59,890 bases of DNA from Nocardia takedensis NBRC 100417. Lineage in GTDB: Bacteria; Actinomycetota; Actinomycetes; Mycobacteriales; Mycobacteriaceae. Below the pieces are notes generated by a model. That model was not told the origin of the DNA. It made no database searches and saw only the letters and a program-made list of their open reading frames with translations. The stretch lies in the NCBI RefSeq assembly GCF_000308695.1, contig NZ_BAGG01000034.1, positions 1-59,890 on the forward strand. Reading direction: 5' to 3'. The position numbers and the translations under genes were made by a program. Numbering within the stretch: position 1 is the stretch's first letter; each line of letters begins with the position of its first letter. Shown here piece by piece: positions 53,960 through 59,890 of the stretch.

Positions 53960-54312
53960 TGAGTTACGCATTCGAGGTCGGCGACAAGACGGTATGGAGT
54001 CCGTCGTTGCGAGTAGGCGACCTGTTCGTACGCATGCATACCGACACTTGCTCGGTATTGGGTACTGCAACCGGCTTGACAGCGATCGCCAGCGATATGT
54101 ACGAAATAGATATCGAGGTCTTCGAACGTGCGACGATGGTCATCTTCAACGAATACTCATCGTCCCAGAATGCCACTTTCAAGGCGATGCTGGGTGCAAC
54201 GCTGGGCCCAGCGGTCAATATCCTCAATTACTGTCAGCGTCCTCTGATCCCGAGGTCCGACGAAGAAGGCGATTTCATCTCCTGGGCGAATGACCTCCGT
54301 ATGCCCAGGTAG
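53956..54312 (+). CDS. Putative immunity protein (118 aa)
   Basis: A 118-residue protein whose ATG overlaps the stop of the toxin-like gene by 4 bases. It has an alternating beta/alpha pattern (SYAFEVGDKTVWSPSLRVGDLFVRMHTDT...MYEIDIEVFERATMVIFNEY) and no recognisable family. Its small size, acidic character and overlap with a nuclease-like gene suggest an immunity function, which is inference from position. Confidence 0.5.
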   Translation: MMSYAFEVGDKTVWSPSLRVGDLFVRMHTDTCSVLGTATGLTAIASDMYEIDIEVFERATMVIFNEYSSSQNATFKAMLGATLGPAVNILNYCQRPLIPRSDEEGDFISWANDLRMPR

Positions 54313-54361
54313 TGCTGGTCGATGCCGTGAGGTGCGTGCGATTCTCGATCGTGGAAGCCGG

Positions 54362-55846
54362 CTACCGGGCATAAAGCTGCGGGAGTCCGATCAGCAATAC
54401 GTCGGGGTCTTGGTCTGCCCGTCGGCGCAGGGCGTCGCTGAATCCCGCTCCACTGAAGCAGGCCAGGCGGCAGGCCGAGGTGTCGAACGAACCCTCGCTC
54501 AATACTTCACGGGCGCGGGCGAGTCGGTCCAGGTGGCCGATGCCCATGGTGATTCCCCATTTCGCCTCGCCGATCAACAGGACGCCCGCGCTGCGCCCGC
54601 CGTCGCCGGGGTGAGTGACGGCGACATCGATCTGGATCTGTTTGCGAGCCTTCGGATCGGTGACGACACCGCAGCCGATTTCGCCGAAAAGTGCGGTCGG
54701 GCCGAGTAGTTCGTCACCGTCATCCAGGACGTATTCTCGGCACATCGACTCGAAGTGCGGTCCGGCGACTTGCGAGGCGAACCGCTCTTTCGACCTGGCC
54801 CACACTTGCCGGCCCTGACCGCTTTCGAGGCGCGCCCACGCGGGACGCATGACGGCCTCGTAGAAATTGATCAACGGTTCGGTGATTCGGTAGACGGATT
54901 TGCCGGCCCGGAACACATCCTGCTCGCGCACCAGCAGGTGGCAGTCCTCCAGCACGGTGAGCGGGTGGGAGATGTCCACGGCCTTGCGGCCGATGTAGCC
55001 GGCGATTCCGCCGCGGGTGTTGTTGCCTTGCGCGACCGCGGCGAGGACCGAGTGGTACAGCGCGGTATCGCGGATCTCGGCCTCCTCGGCCAACAGGTAG
55101 CGAGCCTCCCGGAACAACGGGCTGAGCGGCGACAACACCGTACGTGACACCCACGCGTCGAAATCGTCCAGCGAAGTGGGAACGTCGTCGGCGAGGAATT
55201 GCCGCCGATACGCGGGAGTCCCCCCGAGCACCGCATGCAGTTGCGCCGCCAACGACGGGTCTGCTGCGACACCCCAGAACGACGCGGCGGCGCGGTACCC
55301 GAACGGACGGACCACCATCTCGAGCTGGGCGCGCCCGCGCAGGGGCGCGTTGCTGGCCAGCAGGCCGCCCATGACCGACATCGCGGATCCGCAGAGCAGC
55401 AAACGGATTCCGCTCGGCTCCGTCTGATACCGGTCGATCTCCCGTTGCAGCAACGACGGGAGTTCCGGGACCGCTTTGACCAGATAGGGGAACTCATCGA
55501 TCACCACGAGTAGCGGCTCGTTCGCGCGTTCACGCGCGGCCGAGCCGAACAGGTAGGTGATCGCGTGATCCCAGTTCTGGAACGAAATCGGCACCTCGGT
55601 GCCGGTGAATTCGGCGACCGCGGCCCCGAATTGCCGCAGCGATTCACCACCGGTGGCCGTGGTCGCGCCGAAGTAGAAGCCGCCCGCACTCTCGACCAAC
55701 GCGCGGAGCAGATACGTCTTACCCATCCGTCGCCGACCGCTGACGATGCCGAGCTGGGCCGTCTTCGCCGGTCGCGAGGCGAACGTGACCAGGCCGTCCC
55801 ATTCCAGGTCTCGGCCGAACAGATGATCGGGCTTCGGTGTCGCCAT
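54362..55846 (-). CDS. DUF234-type archaeal-like ATPase
   Basis: A 494-residue protein. Its N-terminal P-loop domain (FGRDLEWDGLVTFAS...IVSGRRRMGKTYLLRAL; Walker B LLVVIDEFPYL; sensor LLLCGSAMSVM) is the ATPase_2 type common in archaea. It is followed by a winged helix and a C-terminal DUF234 nuclease-like domain with an acidic-xK motif (DVAVTH...VLLIGEAKWG). These proteins occur in mobile and defence regions. ATG 55846 follows GGAGAAAGGG. An operator lies upstream; the divergent neighbour is a broken gene. Confidence 0.83.
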   Translation of the reverse strand: MATPKPDHLFGRDLEWDGLVTFASRPAKTAQLGIVSGRRRMGKTYLLRALVESAGGFYFGATTATGGESLRQFGAAVAEFTGTEVPISFQNWDHAITYLFGSAARERANEPLLVVIDEFPYLVKAVPELPSLLQREIDRYQTEPSGIRLLLCGSAMSVMGGLLASNAPLRGRAQLEMVVRPFGYRAAASFWGVAADPSLAAQLHAVLGGTPAYRRQFLADDVPTSLDDFDAWVSRTVLSPLSPLFREARYLLAEEAEIRDTALYHSVLAAVAQGNNTRGGIAGYIGRKAVDISHPLTVLEDCHLLVREQDVFRAGKSVYRITEPLINFYEAVMRPAWARLESGQGRQVWARSKERFASQVAGPHFESMCREYVLDDGDELLGPTALFGEIGCGVVTDPKARKQIQIDVAVTHPGDGGRSAGVLLIGEAKWGITMGIGHLDRLARAREVLSEGSFDTSACRLACFSGAGFSDALRRRADQDPDVLLIGLPQLYAR

Positions 55847-55865
55847 CACCCTTTCTCCGGGATTG

Positions 55866-55898
55866 TTAGGAGTACAGTCCTTTGGAGTGTACTCCTAA
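55866..55898. promoter_or_regulatory. Inverted repeat between divergent ATPase and relic gene
   Basis: TTAGGAGTACA and TGTACTCCTAA form an 11-bp perfect inverted repeat with an 11-base centre. A TATAGT -10-like element lies beside it on the reverse strand. This is a likely operator for the DUF234 ATPase gene or for the divergent transcript. Confidence 0.6.
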
Positions 55899-55912
55899 CT
55901 ATAGACAAGAAC

Positions 55913-56211
55913 ATGTGCGAGGTCACGGGTGTCTTCTCCGTCAGTTTTCGAGCAAATCCGTTCGTGGTCGGCCGAGCTACGGGAGATTTCGCGGTAGGTG
56001 ATGCGGTGACGTTGTATCGGCTGATGGGACGACTGTCGACGGGCGAGTCGAGGTGTTCCACATTCGCGCAGCGGAGGACGGCGTGTTTCCGAGGAGATCT
56101 CTCGCGAGGTTCGGGTGGGTGACGTCGTTCGGAGCTCTCGAGCCACCGGCCCTCGTGAATTCGGTGCGGGGAAGTGGGCGGGCTCGGAAGTTGTTCAGCC
56201 GGAGGCGCTTA
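55913..56211 (+). pseudogene. EF-Tu-domain-2-like small protein, frameshifted
   Basis: ATG 55913 begins a barrel-like sequence typical of translation-factor domain 2 (EVTGVFSVSFRANPFVVGRATGDFAVGDAVTLYR). The frame is then lost near 56020: one base missing restores DGTTVDGRVEVFHIRAAEDGVF, and near 56090 another missing base restores SEEISREVRVGDVVRS. Read in frame 1 alone it stops at 56122 after 69 residues. Two single-base losses in natural-looking sequence indicate a decayed gene (or sequencing errors). It is divergent from the DUF234 ATPase. Confidence 0.5.
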
Positions 56212-57318
56212 CAGCGATGCTTCGAGGATGGTGTGGTAGGTGTCGGGGTCGGGGTGGGGGATGGGGTCGTTTTCGGTGTTGCCGGTGACGGCGGCTATGA
56301 CGGTGGGGAGGTGGGCGGGGGTGAGGGAGTGGTCGCGGAGGCGGCCGGTGATGCCGGTGTCGGTGAGTAGGCGGGTGATCGCGTGGTGGGGGTCGGGGGA
56401 GCCGAGGAGGGTGGCGATGGTGTCGAAGGCGGAAGGGGCGTGGGGGTAGGCGGTTTCGAGCCAGGCGGGGTAGACCAGGGCGAGGCCGCGGCCGTGGGTG
56501 ATGGGGATGACGGACCCGAGGGCTTGTTGGAGGCGGTGGGGCAGGCAGGTGCTGGCGGTGGCGACGTTGAAGCCGCCGAGCAGGGCGGCCAGGGCGAGGT
56601 CGTCGAGGATCTCGGGGGAGGTGTCGCCCGCGACGAAGTGGGGGAGGCGGTGGGCGATGAGGTGCAGGGCTTGTTCGGCCCAGTGGCGGGTGAGGGGGTT
56701 GGCGCGGCGGGCGACGTAGCCTTCGACGGCGTGGGCGAGGGCGTCGAATCCGGCGTCGCGGGCCAGGGTGGGGGTGGCGGTGCCGGAGGCGGTGGGGTCG
56801 ATGAGGGCGGTGTGCGGGAACAGGGCCGCGCCGCGGATGCCGGATTTGAGGCCGCGGTCGACGTCGGTGATGATCGCGCCTTTGGTGACTTCGGCGCCGC
56901 TGCCCGCGGTGGTGGGCACGGCGATGACGGGGGTGAGCGGGTCGTCGGGGAGGGTGGTGGCGACGAGCGGTCCGACGGGGCCGTGGCGCAGTCCGGCGGC
57001 GACGGCTTTGGCGGTGTCGATGGCGCTGCCGCCGCCGAGGCCGATGACGACTTCGCATCCGGTGGCGGCGGCGAGGGCGACGGCGGCGTCGGCTTCGTCG
57101 GAACGCGGATCGGGGCTGACCCGGTCGAACAGGACGGTGCTGACCTTCGCGGCGTGCAGGGTGGCTTCGACGGAGGCGAGCAGTCCGGTGGCGCGCGCGG
57201 AGTTCCGGCCGCACACCAGCAGCGCGGCGCCGCCGAGTTCGGCGGTGACCCGGCCGAGTTCGGTGATCCGCCCGCGGCCGAACAGGACCCGTGTGGGGAT
57301 GTGCAGGTCGAGGATCAT
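56209..57318 (-). CDS. Iron-type alcohol dehydrogenase (maleylacetate-reductase-like)
   Basis: A 369-residue group III (iron) alcohol dehydrogenase. NAD-binding region: VVIGLGGGSAIDTAKAVA; conserved PTTAGSGAEVTKGAIITD; metal region ARDAGFDALAHAVEGYVARRANPL, then His in STCLPHRLQQALG and THGRGLALVYP. It should reduce an aldehyde or ketone (or oxidise an alcohol) with NAD(P)H. It is the last gene of an operon with PGK-like, ArgC-like and zinc-dehydrogenase genes; its ATG overlaps the PGK-like stop by 4 bases, so it may act on the aldehyde they produce (inference). Confidence 0.87.
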   Translation of the reverse strand: MILDLHIPTRVLFGRGRITELGRVTAELGGAALLVCGRNSARATGLLASVEATLHAAKVSTVLFDRVSPDPRSDEADAAVALAAATGCEVVIGLGGGSAIDTAKAVAAGLRHGPVGPLVATTLPDDPLTPVIAVPTTAGSGAEVTKGAIITDVDRGLKSGIRGAALFPHTALIDPTASGTATPTLARDAGFDALAHAVEGYVARRANPLTRHWAEQALHLIAHRLPHFVAGDTSPEILDDLALAALLGGFNVATASTCLPHRLQQALGSVIPITHGRGLALVYPAWLETAYPHAPSAFDTIATLLGSPDPHHAITRLLTDTGITGRLRDHSLTPAHLPTVIAAVTGNTENDPIPHPDPDTYHTILEASL

Positions 57319-58508
57319 CGTCGGACTCCTGTGCGGTGGCGGGTGAGCGCTTCGAGGACGGCGCCGGTGCCGGTGGCGAGGTATTCGAGGGCGGAGCCGC
57401 CGCCGGTGGAGGACGGTCCGTTCCAGGGCAGGTCGGCGACGGTGTCGCCGCCCATGAGCAGGGTGTGCCAGCGCGGGCCGCGCAGGGCGCGCAGCAGCAG
57501 GTCGGCGGCGCGGCCGTGGCCGTCGAGGTAGCGGCTCGGGGTGCCCGCGACGACGGCGCGCGCGTCGCGGCCCGGGTCTTGCAGGCGGGTGAGGATGTCG
57601 GGGCGCGGCAGGAAGTCGACGATGGCGAGTCCGGCGGGCACGCCGTCGGCGACGGCGACCAGTGTCGGAACGCCGTCGGGGGTGCGGGGATCGACGGCGA
57701 CGACGTGGTCGGGCAGGTGGATCTCGGCGCGATTGTCGCGGGCGAGCACCTCGGTGGCCACCCGCAGGCAGCGTTCGGGTGCGCCGCCGAGTTCGGAGGC
57801 GCCGATGTCGTGGCCCGCGGCGCGCAGCAGGGTGTTGAGGACCACGCCGCCCGGGATGACGAGGTCGTAGCCGAGGGTGAGGTGGGCCAGTCCGTGGACG
57901 GTCTTCTCCGGCTTGGTCCCGCCGAGTACGGCCACCGAGAACAGGTCCTCGCGCACACCGGTCCAGGGCGTGAGCGCGGTGATCTCCTCGACGAGACTGT
58001 CGGCCGCGTAGGCGGGGAGCAGGTCGACCAGGCCGACGTTGGAGGCGTGGGCGCGGTGGGCTTTGGAGAAGCCGCCCACGGCGACGCGGTCGCCGAGGCG
58101 CGCGAATTCCCGGGCCAGCGCGGGGTCGTTGCGTTCCTCGCCCGCGTGGAATCGGGTGTTGCCGAACAGGGCGAGCTGTCCCGGTTCGAGCGCGTGTGCG
58201 CGAGCGACCGCCGCCGCGCCGGTGTTGTCCTCGACGTAGTCGACGGGGCGGCGCAGGCGGCGGGCGAGATGGTCGGCGATGTGGCCGAGGGGGCGGGCGG
58301 TGCCGTCGCGGTGGCTGCCCTGGTGGGACAGGATGGCCACGCGCGCGCCCGCGGCGGCGAGTCGGTCCAGGTCGGCGAGTTCGCAGTCGATGCGGTCGGT
58401 GTCGCGCAGGTCCGCGTCGACGTTGCAGCCCGCCGAGTAGATCCAGCGGTCCCCGGCCGCGACGGGTTGATCGGACAGCAGGGGTAGGTGGGCGGGGTCA
58501 GAACCCAT
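57315..58508 (-). CDS. Phosphoglycerate-kinase-like carboxylate kinase
   Basis: A 397-residue PGK homologue. By-eye alignment shows the PGK segments: GCNVDADLRDTDRID, ILSHQGSHRDG, FGNTRFHAGEERNDPALA, KAHRAHASNVGL, VAVLGGTKPEKT and the C-terminal GGDTVADL...STGGGSALEYL. The nucleotide side (Lys in GGTKPEK, GGDT) is kept, but two 3-phosphoglycerate contacts look changed (the VDxN Asp and the Arg of SHxGR). It should therefore phosphorylate a different carboxylate. It is not near gap or tpi, and overlaps ArgC-like and iron-ADH genes. Confidence 0.82.
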   Translation of the reverse strand: MGSDPAHLPLLSDQPVAAGDRWIYSAGCNVDADLRDTDRIDCELADLDRLAAAGARVAILSHQGSHRDGTARPLGHIADHLARRLRRPVDYVEDNTGAAAVARAHALEPGQLALFGNTRFHAGEERNDPALAREFARLGDRVAVGGFSKAHRAHASNVGLVDLLPAYAADSLVEEITALTPWTGVREDLFSVAVLGGTKPEKTVHGLAHLTLGYDLVIPGGVVLNTLLRAAGHDIGASELGGAPERCLRVATEVLARDNRAEIHLPDHVVAVDPRTPDGVPTLVAVADGVPAGLAIVDFLPRPDILTRLQDPGRDARAVVAGTPSRYLDGHGRAADLLLRALRGPRWHTLLMGGDTVADLPWNGPSSTGGGSALEYLATGTGAVLEALTRHRTGVRR

Positions 58509-59589
58509 AGTGGCGCAGCCCGGTGGTCTCCTCGAGACCGAGCACGAGGTTCATGTTCTGGATGGCGGTGCCCGCCGCGCCCTTGACCAGGTTGTCGGTG
58601 ACCGCGACCACCTTGGCGATGCCGCGCGCCGGGTCGACGTCCACGCCGAGGTGGCAGAAGTTCGATCCGCGCACCGCTCCGATCGACGGGTAGAGCTCGT
58701 ATTCCTTGGCGTTGAGTCCTTTTCGTCGCCGCTGATCGTTGACGAGGACGAAGTACTCGCCGTCGTGGCCGCGACCGTAGTGGTCGAGGTAGAGCGCGAG
58801 CAGGTCCTCGCGGGTGCGGTCGGCGGCGAGGGGGATGTTGGCCTGGAGGTGGATGCCGCGGGCGAAAGGGCCGTGGGCGGTGTTGAAGTCGACGGACACC
58901 TCCCGGCCGACGCGGTCGGTGAAGACCATTTCCAGTTCGGGGCCGTGACGGTGGCCTTCGAGGCTGTAGGCGAGCATGGATTCGGCCATCTCGGCGTGCA
59001 TGGTGGGTTTGTTCGGGGTGTTGCCCGCGCCGCTGGTGCCGTTGACGGCGTGGATGGACAGTCCGCGCGCGGTGTCGGCCCATCCGTTGTCGAGCAGGGG
59101 GGCGGCCGCGAGGACGGCGGTGATCGCGTAGCAGCCGGGGTTGGCGACGAGGGTGCTCGACGCGATCTGCTTGCGGTGCATTTCGGGGATGCCGTAGACG
59201 GCGTGGGCGAGCAGGTCGGGACTCTCGTGCCGGGGGCCGTGCACGCGTTCGTATCGCGCCGGGTCGGGGAAGCGGAAGTCGGCGCTGAGGTCGACGACTT
59301 TCACCCCGGCGTCGTGGAAGACGCGCGCCGTGCGCATGGCCTCGCCGGTCGGGGTGCTGAAGAACACGACGTCGAGTTCGGCGGCGCGCGAGGTCAATTC
59401 GTTCACGGACAGGAAGTTCGTGCCGCTGCCCAGCAGGTTGGGGTGGACGCGCTCGAACGGTTCGTCGGACCGCGAGGTCGGCAGGATCGTGGCGACCTCG
59501 GGGTGGCCGAGCAGCAGCCTGCACAGTTCGCGCCCGGTGTGGCCGGTGCCGCCGACGATGCCGACGGTCAGTGCGCGGGGTGATGTCAT
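58498..59589 (-). CDS. ArgC-like acyl-phosphate reductase
   Basis: A 363-residue protein of the N-acetyl-gamma-glutamyl-phosphate reductase family. NADP site GIVGGTGHTG (10-19), catalytic Cys153 in ANPGCY, GTSGAGNTPNKP, and the HRHGPELE and GSNFCHLGVDVD regions are present. ArgC reduces an acyl phosphate to an aldehyde. No argJ, argB or argD is nearby; the partner here is a PGK-like kinase whose start overlaps by 11 bases, so it probably reduces that kinase's product (inference). Its ATG overlaps the upstream dehydrogenase stop by 4 bases. Confidence 0.83.
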   Translation of the reverse strand: MTSPRALTVGIVGGTGHTGRELCRLLLGHPEVATILPTSRSDEPFERVHPNLLGSGTNFLSVNELTSRAAELDVVFFSTPTGEAMRTARVFHDAGVKVVDLSADFRFPDPARYERVHGPRHESPDLLAHAVYGIPEMHRKQIASSTLVANPGCYAITAVLAAAPLLDNGWADTARGLSIHAVNGTSGAGNTPNKPTMHAEMAESMLAYSLEGHRHGPELEMVFTDRVGREVSVDFNTAHGPFARGIHLQANIPLAADRTREDLLALYLDHYGRGHDGEYFVLVNDQRRRKGLNAKEYELYPSIGAVRGSNFCHLGVDVDPARGIAKVVAVTDNLVKGAAGTAIQNMNLVLGLEETTGLRHYGF

Positions 59590-59890
59590 CGGAGCTCCTC
59601 GGCGTCGGACGAATGGATGATGACCTTGCCCGCCAGCCCCGCCGCCGCGTCGGCGACGCGCAGGGCCGCGGCGGTCTCGGCAAGCGGGAAGCGGTGGGTC
59701 ACCAGGGAAGTCGGGTCGATCGACCCGTCGGCCACCCGGGCGATGACCTCGCCGAAGTCGGCGGGGGTGCTCAACGCGGAGAACCGCACCGTCAGTTCGG
59801 CGGAGACGAAGGCGTTGAGGTCGAAATCCTGGCGGTTCTCGAAATAGCTGACCACGACGACGAGCCCGCCGGGCCTGGTGATCGCGCAGG
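59586..59890 (-). CDS. Zinc-dependent dehydrogenase, C-terminal part (partial)
   Basis: The last 100 residues of a medium-chain dehydrogenase run in from the right edge: ITRPGGLVVVVSYFENRQDFDLNAFVSAELTVRFSALST..FGEVIARVADGSIDPTSLVTHRFPLAETAAALRVAD. The end of the Rossmann domain and the C-terminal catalytic strands match threonine/sorbitol-dehydrogenase relatives. It is the upstream member, within view, of the ArgC-like/PGK-like/iron-ADH operon. Confidence 0.8.
   Translation of the reverse strand, partial: CAITRPGGLVVVVSYFENRQDFDLNAFVSAELTVRFSALSTPADFGEVIARVADGSIDPTSLVTHRFPLAETAAALRVADAAAGLAGKVIIHSSDAEELR

Noticed and set aside
56195..59683. 1162-residue reverse open frame across the whole right-hand operon
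   Set aside because: It is a Pro/Arg-rich shadow of three well-recognised genes in another reverse frame; high GC removes stops.

Overview
The window is a high-GC (about 70 %) actinobacterial chromosome segment, most consistent with Nocardia or a close relative in the Mycobacteriales. The core gene order hemW - hrcA - dnaJ2 - rsmE - phoH - ybeY - CNNM protein - degenerate cytidine-deaminase-fold protein - era - amidase (reverse) - recO - uppS - Rv2360c-like - zur/smtB (reverse) - glyS - TPM protein (reverse) - dgt - dnaG - Rv2342-like - tRNA-Asn is the order I know from Mycobacterium tuberculosis (roughly Rv2388c to Rv2342), with extra genes inserted at several joints.

Layout. 1-11 kb: heat-shock repressor and chaperone (hrcA, dnaJ2) followed by an RNA/ribosome maturation run (rsmE, phoH, ybeY, era). 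11-16 kb: an amidase, an alpha/beta hydrolase with its own TetR regulator, and a divergent thioredoxin-reductase-like/XRE-cupin pair, each with a visible inverted-repeat operator. 16-25 kb: recO, uppS, a TetR/membrane-protein pair, a DUF4352-like lipoprotein, zinc regulators zur and smtB, glyS, tenA and a PapA5-like acyltransferase. 25-27.2 kb: a two-gene Septu-type anti-phage system (ATPase plus HNH nuclease), then a 0.5 kb non-coding stretch with a 43-bp palindrome made of three phased 9-bp sites. 27.7-41 kb: TPM protein, a metallo-beta-lactamase-fold hydrolase, a tightly overlapped three-gene operon (GT60-like GlcNAc transferase, prolyl-4-hydroxylase-like dioxygenase, small protein with a nine-proline run), a UvrA-like ABC protein, a VOC protein, a serine-hydrolase, a DUF218 protein, dgt, dnaG and tRNA-Asn.

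41.1-51.0 kb: a complete actinomycete integrative and conjugative element (AICE, pSAM2-like) inserted in the 3' end of tRNA-Asn, bounded by 35-bp direct repeats. It carries integrase, a 57-codon excisionase, a rolling-circle-type Rep, an FtsK-like transfer ATPase, small genes joined by 1-4 nt overlaps, and a divergent GntR (KorSA-like) repressor with a clear operator. 51-56.2 kb: a lower-GC accessory patch with an unknown coiled-coil protein, gene relics, a probable orphan polymorphic-toxin/immunity pair and a DUF234-type ATPase. 56.2-59.9 kb: a reverse-strand operon running off the window (zinc dehydrogenase, ArgC-like, PGK-like, iron alcohol dehydrogenase), whose combined chemistry looks like ATP-dependent reduction of a carboxylate to an aldehyde and alcohol.

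The two most promising candidates for undescribed systems are the hydroxyproline-GlcNAc-like operon (30.5-32.3 kb) and the acyl-phosphate reduction operon (56.2-59.9 kb). All assignments were made by reading the sequence; no database search was run.
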